64,000 bases of DNA from Planctomycetaceae bacterium (GTDB lineage: Bacteria; Planctomycetota; Phycisphaerae; Phycisphaerales; SM1A02), in contig CANLMX010000001.1 of NCBI GenBank assembly GCA_947492385.1, positions 88,938 through 152,937 of the forward strand, in the 5' to 3' direction. The stretch's first letter is position 1. Each line of letters opens with the position of its first letter. The position numbers and the translations under genes were made by a program. The notes beneath the pieces are model-generated. The model made no database searches. It saw nothing but the letters and a program-made list of their open reading frames with translations, and was not told the DNA's origin. Below are positions 29,333 through 39,124 of the stretch, in pieces.

Positions 29333-30400
29333 TCATCCCGCCGGGGAAGCCTGCGACCCGGACGGCGGCCCGCCGGCCTCGCCCGGGGCTGCATCGCGCC
29401 GTTCGTCGGGCAGGAGCGCCGCCGTCCCGAGAAATTCGGACATCGCGCGCACCGTCGCGCCGAAGTCGTCGCTGAACGCCACGTGCCCTGCCCCGGGCAC
29501 CAGCGCGGTCCGCAGCTGCGGGATCTCGCGTGCGAACGCCTGCATCATGCTTGGATCCGTCACCGCGTCGGCCGTCCCGTAGAGGACGAACACGGGGCAA
29601 CGCACCGCACCCATGCGGCCCTGGAGCCCCGACATCAGGAACCCGCGCATTTCCTCGACCACCTGGAGCGTGCGGTCGCGTCGAGCCGCCGCCTGCTCGG
29701 TGAACCACCTGCGGAACGGCGCCGGCACCGTGGGCGGCCGCGCGAACACGGTCGCCGTGATGCGGTCGAAGTCCTCCTCGGTCGCGAGGTCGAGCGGGTT
29801 CTCGCCGGCATCCACGCGGCGCATGAAGTCGTTCCTCACCGCCGGCTCGACGCCCGCGGGCGAGAGCAGCAGGATCGCCTTGGTTCGTGCGGGATGGACG
29901 ATCGCGAGCTCGCACGCGAGCGCCCCGCCCATCGAGGTGCCCACGACCACGGCGCACGGCGCGCCCACGGCATCCATGAATCGGCCGATCTCGCGTGCGT
30001 AGAACGCCGGCCCGTGGCGCTCGCCCGCATGGAAGTCATGCGCACCGAACGCCGGGAGGTCGGGGGCGAGCGTCCGCCACCCGCGACGCGCGAAGTGCGC
30101 GGCCATCGTCATCATCGCGTCCTTGCTCGTGCCGAACCCGTGCAGGAACAGCATCGGGGGCCCCTCGGCGGGCCCGGACTCGAGATACGGCCACGCATGC
30201 CCGTCGACGTCAACCGTTCGCGGGACGACGCCCAGCCGCCAGTACCCGACCTGGCGCAACGGCACCACGAGCACGGCGGGCTGCACCCACCAGCCCCACG
30301 CGAACGTGCCGGCGACGAGCACCACCGCGACGGCACCGACGAACGCCAGCCGCGCCACGGCGCGACGGAATCGGATGGGGCCCTTGAACGCGCCTCGCAC
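29333..30400 (-). CDS. alpha/beta hydrolase
   Basis: MLFLHGFGTSKDAMMTMA, VVVGTSMGGALACELA (nucleophile elbow), PGAGHVAFSDD. Confidence 0.9.
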   Translation of the reverse strand: MRGAFKGPIRFRRAVARLAFVGAVAVVLVAGTFAWGWWVQPAVLVVPLRQVGYWRLGVVPRTVDVDGHAWPYLESGPAEGPPMLFLHGFGTSKDAMMTMAAHFARRGWRTLAPDLPAFGAHDFHAGERHGPAFYAREIGRFMDAVGAPCAVVVGTSMGGALACELAIVHPARTKAILLLSPAGVEPAVRNDFMRRVDAGENPLDLATEEDFDRITATVFARPPTVPAPFRRWFTEQAAARRDRTLQVVEEMRGFLMSGLQGRMGAVRCPVFVLYGTADAVTDPSMMQAFAREIPQLRTALVPGAGHVAFSDDFGATVRAMSEFLGTAALLPDERRDAAPGEAGGPPSGSQASPAG

Positions 30401-30409
30401 GCAGGAAGG

Positions 30410-31567
30410 TTAGGGCGCGTCGGTGCGGATCGCGCCGGCGGCCGCCTCCGGGGCGCCCAACGGCCGCTCGCCCGCGTCGCATGCGGCGGCCACGAACCGC
30501 TGCGCGATCTCGCGCTCCGGCTCGCGCGCGAGTGCCTGCTCGAACATCGCGAGCGACTCGTCCATGCGCCCGGCCGCGCGAGCCGAGGCGCCCAGGAACA
30601 GGTACCCGTCCGCGAGCTCGGGGCGCCGCCGCACCAGCTCCTCGCCGCACTCGCGCAGACGCGCCCAGTCCGAGAGTCGCCATGCGGCGTGTCCGAGGAG
30701 GAGCGCCGTCCGGCATTCGTGGTCGCGCTCGTCGCGCAGCCCAAGCAGCACGTCACGAGCCTCGGACGGACGACCGAGGACGACGAGGTTCCGCGCGCGC
30801 AGGCGCGCGAGGTCGGGGCGGCGCGCGCGCTTCTCGAGTACGGGATCCTCGAGCGCCGCGAGCGAGCCCGCATGGTCGCCCTTGGAGTAGCGCGCGAAGG
30901 CGAGTTCCTCGACGAGGTCCGGCGATGCGGTCTCACGAACCGCCGCGCGCTCCAGTCGCGACGCGCACGCATGGTGGTCGCCGCGCATCTTCGCGAGGTC
31001 CGCGTGCAGGCGGTCGACCACGGGACTGAACTCGAACGACCGCTCCATGGACGCCAGCCGCGCGTCGGCCTCGTCGTGCCTGCCGGCAAGCGTCAGCATC
31101 TCGACCTCGGCGGCCGAGAAGTGGAGCTTCGATGGATCGAGCTCCGATGCCTTGGCGTAGCACTCGATCGCGCGATCGTGCTCGCGCCACCGCTGGTGGA
31201 TGATGCCCATGAAGTAGTGCGGCTCGGGCTTCTTCGGATCGAGCTCGGCGCTCTTGGCGAACGCGTCGCGCGCGTCCTCGACCCGCATCATCTCGTGCAG
31301 GATGCGTCCGCGCAGCAGGTGGTACGAGCTGTCCTTCGGGAAGCGCACGATCGCGCGGTCGGCGTGCGAGAGCGCCTGCTCGAACTGGCCCGAGTGGAAG
31401 CTCTGGCGCGCCTGGTCATAGACGATCTGCGCACCGGCGCGGTCGTAGCGGTCCTGTGCCTCGCGGCGCACCTTCTGCGAGTGCGCGGCTTCGCCGCAGC
31501 CCTGCGCGAGGAGCGCGAGCGCGCAGAGCGCGCCACCGAACGTGCAGCGGATGAACGGACGGCTCAT
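30410..31567 (-). CDS. TPR-repeat lipoprotein (pilotin/PilF-like)
   Basis: MSRPFIRCTFGGALCALALLAQGCGEA lipobox; several TPRs; ATGA overlap with secretin gene (31564-31567). Confidence 0.85.
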   Translation of the reverse strand: MSRPFIRCTFGGALCALALLAQGCGEAAHSQKVRREAQDRYDRAGAQIVYDQARQSFHSGQFEQALSHADRAIVRFPKDSSYHLLRGRILHEMMRVEDARDAFAKSAELDPKKPEPHYFMGIIHQRWREHDRAIECYAKASELDPSKLHFSAAEVEMLTLAGRHDEADARLASMERSFEFSPVVDRLHADLAKMRGDHHACASRLERAAVRETASPDLVEELAFARYSKGDHAGSLAALEDPVLEKRARRPDLARLRARNLVVLGRPSEARDVLLGLRDERDHECRTALLLGHAAWRLSDWARLRECGEELVRRRPELADGYLFLGASARAAGRMDESLAMFEQALAREPEREIAQRFVAAACDAGERPLGAPEAAAGAIRTDAP

Positions 31568-33747
31568 GGGGCGGTCTCCTTGCGCGCGGCGGGCGCGGCG
31601 GGCGGGATCGCGGGCGCGGGCGGCGGCTCCGGGGCCGGCGCAGGCTCCGGCATCGGCAGCGGGTCGTACGGGTCGTAGTCGTCGTCCACCGGCGGCGGGA
31701 CGTCCTTCGCGAGGTCCTCTGGCTTCGGCGGGGCGACCCAGCCGGGCGAGTACTTGAACGTGTCGTTCAGCGGGACGCCGTTGAAGGGCTCGCGCTGGCG
31801 CGGGTCGAGCAGCTCCAGCGAGTCGAGCTCGGTCCGGTACTGCTCGCGCCGGTCGGTGCGGATCGCCTCGCGCAGCGAGATCATGGTGGGCGACGCGCGC
31901 TCGTTCCGCAGCGCCTGGTCGACGTAGAAGAGCGCGGTCGTGCGGTCGCCCTTCTTCCACGCCTCGAGCGCCTGGACCTCGTAGTTGCCCGCGAGGTGCG
32001 CGTGCGAGAACGGCAGCAGCCCGGCGCGCGCGCCGACCTTCGCTGCCTCGACAGTCTTCAGCGCCTCGTCGCCGGCACGGTAGTCCTGGCTGTCGTCGAC
32101 GATCGTCGGCGTGATGAGGAACATCACTTCCTGCTTGCGGGTGGTTCCGGCGGCACCGCTGAAGACGCCGGGGATGAGGTCGCCCAGGCCAGGCACCTGG
32201 CGCTTGGTGACGCTCTCGTCCTCGCGGAAGAGGCCGCCGAGGACGATGGTCTGGCCGCTCTTCACGCGCACGTTGGTCCGCAGTTCCTGCGTGAACTCGT
32301 CGGGGACCTCGGCCTGGCCGCCGACCGCCGCGATGGTCTTGCTGCGTGCCGTGCTCACCTGCGGGGCGAGCTCGATGCGCACCATGCCGTCCGGCGAGAC
32401 GAACGGGCGGAAGATCAGCTTCACGCCGACGTCGAGGTACTTCACTTCCTGCGTCGTGCTGGTCTGCGTCTGCGTGGTCGAGAGGTACGCGATGCGCTCG
32501 CCGATCTGCACCTGCGCGCGCTGGCGGTTCAGGACGGTGACCGTGGGACGAGCCAGCACGCTGCTGTTCACCACCTGGTCGAGCATCTGCAGGAAGATCG
32601 CCACGTCGCTGGTCAGGACGCCCACCTGTGCGGTGGGGGTGATCTTGTTGTTGGTCGACGTCGGGAACAGGTTCGAGACGTTTCCGGTGGACGGCGTCCC
32701 GGGGACGGTCCCGCCGATCATTTCGTTGACCACGTCAAGCGGACCGCCGGTGATGCTGCCGAAATCCACGTTGCCCACGACCGAGAGGTCCAGCCCGAAC
32801 GCCGTGTCGTCGGTAAGGTCGACCGTGAGGATGGTCGCCTCGACGCGCACCTGCTTGGGCGGCGTGTCGAGCTCGGCCACCACCTTCGCCACGCGCTCGT
32901 GCACCTCGGGGTAGTCGTTCACCATCACCTTCGCGGCGAACGCGAAGCTGTCGGCTCCGCCGTTCTCGACGGTGGGTGCGTAGCCCTGGTCGACCTTGCC
33001 GAGCGCGACCGCGGTCCCGCCGTCGGTGAGCACGGGCTTGATGAAGGCGATCGCGTCCTCGGCCGAGAGGAACTGCAGCGTGATGATCCGGGCCTCGCGA
33101 ACGCGCTGCGCGTCGACCTCGGCCTGGGTGTTCACGTAGATGAAGTCGCCTTCGCGCCGCCAGGCGAGTCCGTTCACGTCGAGGATCGCGTTGAGCGCGT
33201 CCTCGAGCGGCACGTCGAACAGGTTGACGGTGACGAGGCCCTTGACCTTGTCGCTGGCCACGATGTTCTGGCGCGCCTTGATCGAGATGAGTTCGAGCAG
33301 CTTGCCCACCTCGATGCCCTGCGCGCTGAGCGAGAAGCGGCCCTCGGTCGTCATGTCGACGCGGGCGGCCTGCTTCGAGGGCGCGGCGGGCGCGGGCTCG
33401 GCGGCCGGCGGTGCGGCGGCCGGCGCGTCGGGCGCGGGTGGGCGGCCTCCGGGGCCCGTGAGCGGGGTCGACACGCCGCCCTGCGCGGCGTTCGCGCCGG
33501 GTGCGCCCCACACGGCGCTGCGGGGCTCGGTGCCGGGGGCGACGCCGGGGTCCGCGGTCGGAGCAGGAGGCGATGCGCTCGGCGGCGATCCGGAACCCGC
33601 GGGTGGGGGCGGCGCCGACGGACCCGGTTGCTGCGCCGGGGCCAGCGGCGTCGTCGAGACCAGCATGGCAAGCGAGGCCACGATCGTCGCGCGCATGCAC
33701 GCGCGATCGGCGCCGAGGGTCGTGGTGTTCGTGATGTGGTGTGCCAT
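31564..33747 (-). CDS. type II/IV pilus secretin (GspD/PilQ-like)
   Basis: Signal peptide, Pro/Ala-rich region, STN-like ARVDMTTEGRFSLSAQGIEVGKLLELIS, secretin VQIGERIAYLSTTQTQTSTTQEVKYLDVGVKLIFRPFVSPDGMVRIELAPQVS, RTNVRVKSGQTIVLGGLFREDE. Confidence 0.93.
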   Translation of the reverse strand: MAHHITNTTTLGADRACMRATIVASLAMLVSTTPLAPAQQPGPSAPPPPAGSGSPPSASPPAPTADPGVAPGTEPRSAVWGAPGANAAQGGVSTPLTGPGGRPPAPDAPAAAPPAAEPAPAAPSKQAARVDMTTEGRFSLSAQGIEVGKLLELISIKARQNIVASDKVKGLVTVNLFDVPLEDALNAILDVNGLAWRREGDFIYVNTQAEVDAQRVREARIITLQFLSAEDAIAFIKPVLTDGGTAVALGKVDQGYAPTVENGGADSFAFAAKVMVNDYPEVHERVAKVVAELDTPPKQVRVEATILTVDLTDDTAFGLDLSVVGNVDFGSITGGPLDVVNEMIGGTVPGTPSTGNVSNLFPTSTNNKITPTAQVGVLTSDVAIFLQMLDQVVNSSVLARPTVTVLNRQRAQVQIGERIAYLSTTQTQTSTTQEVKYLDVGVKLIFRPFVSPDGMVRIELAPQVSTARSKTIAAVGGQAEVPDEFTQELRTNVRVKSGQTIVLGGLFREDESVTKRQVPGLGDLIPGVFSGAAGTTRKQEVMFLITPTIVDDSQDYRAGDEALKTVEAAKVGARAGLLPFSHAHLAGNYEVQALEAWKKGDRTTALFYVDQALRNERASPTMISLREAIRTDRREQYRTELDSLELLDPRQREPFNGVPLNDTFKYSPGWVAPPKPEDLAKDVPPPVDDDYDPYDPLPMPEPAPAPEPPPAPAIPPAAPAARKETAP

Positions 33748-33829
33748 GTGACCTCGTTCCGCGGACACGGATCCGCTGCCGTCCAATGGATTCATCGGCG
33801 CGTCATCCCCGGGGCCTTCGATCACGTCG

Positions 33830-34324
33830 TCACGGTGCCTGATAAGTGACCGTCATGTCGCCGCTGAACGGGTCGAACGCGATCAGCGCCGCCTCAGGGC
33901 CGTCGGGCATCGTCAGGCGAATGGTCGGAACGGGGTCCATAACCCCGCCGAACGGCCCGAACGCCACCGAAGCGCCGCCGACGATCGTCATCGCGACCCC
34001 CGCGGCGGAGGTCCCGCGCCCTGCCCCGAACACGGCACCGACGGGTCCGTTCGGACCATCGACCGCGACAAGCATGTCGTTCGCCGACACCACCACGTAT
34101 CCGGGCAGGCCATCCGTCCGCGCGCGAAGGTGCGACGGGTTGGCCGGCTGCGCGAGGGAGCGCGCCCGCGCGAACGCGAGATCCGACTCCAGGAGGCGCA
34201 CTGCCGCGTCGAGCCGCTCGTGCCGGCTCCCGCCGAACATGTCGGCGGCGAGCGCCGCGATGACTGCGACGAACGCACACGCGACCAGCATCTCGATCAG
34301 CGTGAACCCGCGGGTGCGCCTCAT
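33830..34324 (-). CDS. prepilin-like pseudopilin (GspH-type)
   Basis: MRRTRGFTLIEMLVACAFVAVIAALAADM. Confidence 0.9.
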   Translation of the reverse strand: MRRTRGFTLIEMLVACAFVAVIAALAADMFGGSRHERLDAAVRLLESDLAFARARSLAQPANPSHLRARTDGLPGYVVVSANDMLVAVDGPNGPVGAVFGAGRGTSAAGVAMTIVGGASVAFGPFGGVMDPVPTIRLTMPDGPEAALIAFDPFSGDMTVTYQAP

Positions 34325-35982
34325 CGTGCCGCCTCCGCGTCGAACCCGAGTCGCAACATGCGCGACGGGAACATGTCGTCGGGATCGCCGCCTCGGGACG
34401 GCGCACGGCCTTCCGTGAATCCCGTCACGAGGTCGAGCGCATGGTCGTAGTAGAAGCTCGCGGTGTCGTAGACCAGCAGGTGGTTGCTGGCGACACGGCC
34501 GTACAGCTGCGTCCGGCCGAAGAGCCGGATCGGGTTGGTCGGCAGGAACAGCGAACCGACCACCGAGGAGTCACGGATGTCCCACAGGAAGAAGTTCGAG
34601 AGGAACTGCCGCATCGGGTAGAAGCGCACGCGCCAGGGCTCGAGGTACTGGGGCGAACTCGGCGCCGCCGCGTAGCAGTCGTTCCGCGTGAACTGCCCGA
34701 ACCAGTTGCGGCGGTGCGGGTCACCGTCGTAGGCGGTCCCGTCGCACAGGTACTGGTGCCGCGGTCCCACCCAGCAGTTGCGGACGTCCATCGAGTAGCC
34801 GTTGTAGACCTCGAACGTGCTGTTGGGGTTGATCTCCACGACCGAGTTCTGCCAGTCGAGCCCGGTGAGCGCCAGGTTCGGGTTCACGACGAACTTCACG
34901 TCGCCGTTGATGATGATGCGGCTGTCGCGCAGCACCCACGAGCCCCACACCTCGTACGTGCCGGAGTTCAGCGTCACGGTCGCGCCGGAGCGGCACTCGA
35001 AGTTGCGCGTGAAGAGCTGCGGGAGGAAGTTCGCGCGGACGCGGAACGGGTTCAGGGAGTGCGTCCCGCCCGAGAGCACGTAGTGGTTCGTGTACGGAGT
35101 GAACGGCGAAGCCACGCTCGGGGCGTTCGGCGCCGAGACCATCCTGATCGAGTCCTCGGGGTCCATGCGCTTGGCGGCCACCTGCGAGGCCGCCGATCCC
35201 TGCACGACGATCCCGGATGCCGAGTGCGGGTAGTAGATCCACGTCGACTTCTGCGAATCGGGGTCGGTGGGTGTCGAACCGGCGACGACGGGCTCGAACC
35301 GGCAGCCGCCCTGGAGCCAGATGCCCGTGCCGAGCCAGGGAAACAGCGAGCTGAGGGCCGCAAGGTCCGCCTGCGTCCCGATGTTCACGCGCAGGTTCTG
35401 CGAACTCATCGGGGCGTTCGGCCATCGGCCGATGAAGTTGCTCGAACCGTCGACGATCATGATCTTGTTGGCGAAGATGGCGTACTCGCCCTTCACCACT
35501 GTGGGGATGCTCATGTGCGCCACCGAGGTCCACGTGGAACCCTCGACGGTGCTGTCGACGGTCACCTCGATCTCGGTGCTGGCGTTGTCGGGCGCCGCGG
35601 CGGCGCCGGACGCGCCGGCGGCGCGCTTCTCGATGTCCACCAGCCGAACCGTGACGGTGCCGCCGTCAAGCTCGTAGCCCGAGAGCATCGTGCCCGACAC
35701 GTGGTTCGTGCGCCAGAGCGTCTCGCTCGTGCGCAGCAGGTTCTTCGCAAGGTCCATCCCGGACGCGGCCAGCGACCGTGCCTGCGCCACGGTCCTCGCG
35801 TTGCCGGCAATCGCGGTCGTGGTGTCGCGACTGGCGACGTACGCCAGCGTCGTGGTTCCGACCACCATCATCGAAAAGAGCGCCAGCATGAGCGCCGCGC
35901 CGCGACGCGACGGTCGTGCACGCCGGCGCACGTCGCGCGCACATCGCCGCGATGCCATGGGCACGGTGCGCGTCAGTCGCAT
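34321..35982 (-). CDS. PilX/GspK-like minor pilin with large passenger domain
   Basis: RRGAALMLALFSMMVVGTTTLAYVASRDTTTAIAGNARTVAQARSLAASGMDLAKNLL; ~450 aa passenger; ATGA overlap with next gene. Confidence 0.75.
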   Translation of the reverse strand: MRLTRTVPMASRRCARDVRRRARPSRRGAALMLALFSMMVVGTTTLAYVASRDTTTAIAGNARTVAQARSLAASGMDLAKNLLRTSETLWRTNHVSGTMLSGYELDGGTVTVRLVDIEKRAAGASGAAAAPDNASTEIEVTVDSTVEGSTWTSVAHMSIPTVVKGEYAIFANKIMIVDGSSNFIGRWPNAPMSSQNLRVNIGTQADLAALSSLFPWLGTGIWLQGGCRFEPVVAGSTPTDPDSQKSTWIYYPHSASGIVVQGSAASQVAAKRMDPEDSIRMVSAPNAPSVASPFTPYTNHYVLSGGTHSLNPFRVRANFLPQLFTRNFECRSGATVTLNSGTYEVWGSWVLRDSRIIINGDVKFVVNPNLALTGLDWQNSVVEINPNSTFEVYNGYSMDVRNCWVGPRHQYLCDGTAYDGDPHRRNWFGQFTRNDCYAAAPSSPQYLEPWRVRFYPMRQFLSNFFLWDIRDSSVVGSLFLPTNPIRLFGRTQLYGRVASNHLLVYDTASFYYDHALDLVTGFTEGRAPSRGGDPDDMFPSRMLRLGFDAEAAR

Positions 35983-36635
35983 GACGGATGCTCCATGAGG
36001 ACCTCGAGCGCGCCGCCGACCTCGTATGCGCCGCCTTCAGGCTCGTCCGCGAGCTCCACGGAGAGCGCCATGCGGCGGTCCGAGCACGGGTCGAAGCCCG
36101 ATGCGCGGAACGCGGCCGCCGAGACGCCGTCGATGACCACCGAGCGTTCGAGCGCCCCCTGCGCGGCCAGCGAGTCGCGCAGCGATTCCCAGTCGGTGGA
36201 CAGCGCGACCTGGGTGCGGTCATCGCGGTTCGCCGTGCGCTCGACCACCACCGCCTGCGCGACGGGGTCGAATGACCAGAAGCGAAGCTCCTCCCGGTGG
36301 ATGGCGTCGTACTCGGCTGCGTTCGTCGGCGAGGCGTCGAACTCCTCGGAGGGCACCCACAGGGCGCAGAACGTGCCCTCCTGCTCGAGGATCATCCGGG
36401 CGCGGAAGAGGTGGTCCGCGGCGCGGGCCTGCGCGCGCGCGATGCGTGCGGTTGCGCGTGCGGCATCGTCCTGCCCCTCGAGACCGAGGCGGACGGCCGC
36501 CATCGTGGTCACCACGGATGCGGCGACGACCGCGGTCACCACGGCCGACACCATGAGCTCGACGAGCGTCAGCCCCCGCGCAGCGCGGGTTCGCCGCTCG
36601 ACTCCACGGCCGGTGGGAGTGCGCGCGCGCCTCAC
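35973..36635 (-). CDS. pseudopilin (GspJ-type)
   Basis: GTG start 36635 (GTGA overlap 36632-36635); RAARGLTLVELMVSAVVTAVVAASVVTTMAAVR. Confidence 0.85.
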   Translation of the reverse strand: MRRARTPTGRGVERRTRAARGLTLVELMVSAVVTAVVAASVVTTMAAVRLGLEGQDDAARATARIARAQARAADHLFRARMILEQEGTFCALWVPSEEFDASPTNAAEYDAIHREELRFWSFDPVAQAVVVERTANRDDRTQVALSTDWESLRDSLAAQGALERSVVIDGVSAAAFRASGFDPCSDRRMALSVELADEPEGGAYEVGGALEVLMEHPSCD

Positions 36636-37195
36636 GTCGTCGGCTCCTTGCCGCGGAAGCGGACCAGGCGCGCGAGTTCCGCGCCGTCGGGACCGAACAC
36701 GCGGACCTCGACCCGCTTCCCCGCCACGACGTGGCCGTTGAGGTTCGTGAACGTCCGGCTCTCGGACGTCACCGTCGTCTGACGCGACATCCTCGCGTAG
36801 CGGGGTCCCATCGAGGGCCGGTCCGCGATGCCCGCGGCCGCGGGCGCGAGCATCGCGCCGCGCTCCTCGGTGCCGGCCATCGCGTCCATCCCCTCGTAGC
36901 CCTGTTCGAGCACCGCGCCCATCTGCAGTTCGGCGGCCTGGACCGCGAGCACCGACATGCGGTTCTCCTCCTCGACGGCGACGCCCACCGCGACGGCGGT
37001 CGAGCCCGCGAGCGCCACCATCGCCACGATCACCGACGCGATCAGCGCCTCGATGAGCGTGAACGCGCGCGCACGCGGCCGGCGCAACGACACCTGCCAC
37101 GCGCCATCGGGCAGCGAAGGCGCCGGAGAATCGTCCGGTGCACGTGGCCCCGCGACGGGGCCGGACTGGGGGGATGCGGGGCGGTCGCTTCGCAT
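36632..37195 (-). CDS. pseudopilin (GspI/PilV-type)
   Basis: RARAFTLIEALIASVIVAMVALAGSTAVAVG. Confidence 0.85.
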   Translation of the reverse strand: MRSDRPASPQSGPVAGPRAPDDSPAPSLPDGAWQVSLRRPRARAFTLIEALIASVIVAMVALAGSTAVAVGVAVEEENRMSVLAVQAAELQMGAVLEQGYEGMDAMAGTEERGAMLAPAAAGIADRPSMGPRYARMSRQTTVTSESRTFTNLNGHVVAGKRVEVRVFGPDGAELARLVRFRGKEPTT

Positions 37196-37412
37196 GCACT
37201 CCTCTGAACGAACACACCATCGGATTTCCGGAGGCCCTCCGCAAGCGGATTCCGGACCTTGGTTCCGGCTGTGACGGCGGAAATTTCATGCAAATCGCCC
37301 TCACTTTGTTGCAGGCACCCCTCCCTGTTTCCGAAGGTGTCCCGTGGCCGGACGGGCGAGTGCCCGGCCCCGAGCCAGGAACTCGCCCAAGCAGCAACGA
37401 AGGAGCTGACCG

Positions 37413-37799
37413 ATGACGAACCCCAGCAACAACAACACGAAGAAGACGACGACGCTGCGCAAGGGATTCACGCTGATCGAGATCCTCATCGTGGTCGTGA
37501 TCCTGGGCGTCCTCGCGGCGCTCGTGGTCCCCTCGGTGACGAGCGCGCTCGATGACGCCAACACCGAGGCAGCCTCGGCCCGCGGCGGCCAGATCACCAC
37601 CATGGTGACCCGCCTCAACCAGTTCCAGCCGGGCGGTGCGTCCATCACGCTCACCGACGGCGCGACGTACTCCGCCACGGACCTCAACGCCCTGGTCACC
37701 GCCGGCTACTGCTCGGCCGACGACCTGGCGAACCAGGTCGACTCCACGAAGGGTTGGGTCTGGACCGCCAGCACCCGCCGCTTCACGCCGGAACCCTGA
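37413..37799 (+). CDS. major pseudopilin (GspG-like)
   Basis: LRKGFTLIEILIVVVILGVLAALVVPSV; Shine-Dalgarno aaggag. Confidence 0.92.
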   Translation: MTNPSNNNTKKTTTLRKGFTLIEILIVVVILGVLAALVVPSVTSALDDANTEAASARGGQITTMVTRLNQFQPGGASITLTDGATYSATDLNALVTAGYCSADDLANQVDSTKGWVWTASTRRFTPEP

Positions 37800-37853
37800 C
37801 GCGGCCGGCGCCGCGGTTCCCGGACCGGGAATCGCATGAGTCTGACGAATTCC

Positions 37854-37883
37854 AGAGGCGTCGGCAGAAGTGCCGGCGCCTCT
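37854..37883 (+). other. intercistronic RNA hairpin between major pseudopilin and PilM-like genes
   Basis: agaggcgtcggca-gaag-tgccggcgcctct: 13-bp stem with one T-G wobble; no U tract. Confidence 0.7.
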
Positions 37884-37912
37884 GTTCCGATTGCAGGCAA
37901 GGAGGCACGCGA

Positions 37913-39124
37913 ATGAACCCCAACGGATCCACCAACACCGAACGTCGCCGCGGATGGTTCAGCCGCCGGCAGGCCGAGGTGGCCGCGGACTTCGGGCGCG
38001 GGAGCCTGCGCCTCCTGCAGTTCGAGCACGCAGGCGCGGCCTACGCGTGCACTGCCGCGGCCGAGGTCCCGGGCTGCGTGCTCGAGGGAGGCACCGCGCC
38101 GACGACCACCCCCGAGGAGTTCGGCGACCGCGTGCGAGCTGCCGTCACGCAGGTCGGATTCGCCGGCGCGCACGCGGCGATCACGCTCCCCGCAGAGTGC
38201 TTCCAGGCCGACATCGCCCGCCTGCCGGCCATGACCGATGCCGAGCTGGCCGAGAGCATCCGCTTCGAGGCCACCGATCGCTTCGGCATCACGGCCGAAT
38301 CCGCGAGCATCGGCCACCTCCGGCTGGGCAGCACCACCGGCGGCAGCAACGAGGTGCTGATGCTCGCCGTCCACAACGACACGGTCCGGCGGGCCGCGAT
38401 GGCCATGGTCCGCGCCGGCTTCCGCCCCGCGCGCGTCGAGCACGCGGCGCTCGCTGCGCTCCGCGCCGTCTCGCGCCAACGCTCGTCCGAATGCACGGAC
38501 CCGGCCGATGCGCGCGAGTTCGCGATGATCCACCTCGAGGACCGGGTCGCGACGCTCGCGGCCGTCCGCGAGGGCTCGCTCTCGTTCCTGCGCACGGTCC
38601 GCGGCGACTGGGCACCGGCCGGCATGACCGCCGCCCGGCGCGCCACCGCGATCCGGCTGTCGAGCGACGCGATCGAGCTCGAGCCCGCGGCACCCGAATC
38701 GACGGCGTGGCGCTGGTGCGCGCTTGCCGAGGAGGTGCTCCGGTGCCTGAGGCATTTCGAGCGCACCTCGGGCGGGTGGTGGCCGCGCGCCATCGCCGTC
38801 ACCGGGCCCGCGGCGAACGACCCACAGTCCGCCGCCACGCTCGAGAGCGTCTGCGGCGCGCGCACCTCGCTGTGCGTCCCGATCCGCGCGATCGAGCGCC
38901 CCGCCCCGTGCATCCACGGGAACACCTGGATCGCAGCCATCGGCGCCGCGTGCACCGGGCTGGGCCAGCTCGACCGCGCGCCCCGCGCCGACGCCGAGCC
39001 GGCCGCGCCCGTGCGCACCGCACCCCGCACCTCGATGACCCGTGCGCAGGCCACCGGCACCATCGCCCTGGCCCCGGAGCCCAAGCCCGCAGCGTTGACC
39101 GCCACCGGAGGCGCCGCGGCATGA
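37913..39124 (+). CDS. PilM-like actin-fold assembly protein
   Basis: VAADFGRGSLRLLQFEHAG N-terminus; first of a PilM-N-O-P-E-F gene order. Confidence 0.75.
   Translation: MNPNGSTNTERRRGWFSRRQAEVAADFGRGSLRLLQFEHAGAAYACTAAAEVPGCVLEGGTAPTTTPEEFGDRVRAAVTQVGFAGAHAAITLPAECFQADIARLPAMTDAELAESIRFEATDRFGITAESASIGHLRLGSTTGGSNEVLMLAVHNDTVRRAAMAMVRAGFRPARVEHAALAALRAVSRQRSSECTDPADAREFAMIHLEDRVATLAAVREGSLSFLRTVRGDWAPAGMTAARRATAIRLSSDAIELEPAAPESTAWRWCALAEEVLRCLRHFERTSGGWWPRAIAVTGPAANDPQSAATLESVCGARTSLCVPIRAIERPAPCIHGNTWIAAIGAACTGLGQLDRAPRADAEPAAPVRTAPRTSMTRAQATGTIALAPEPKPAALTATGGAAA

Noticed and set aside
29483-31678. 731-aa plus-strand ORF
   Set aside because: Antisense to alpha/beta hydrolase and TPR lipoprotein genes.
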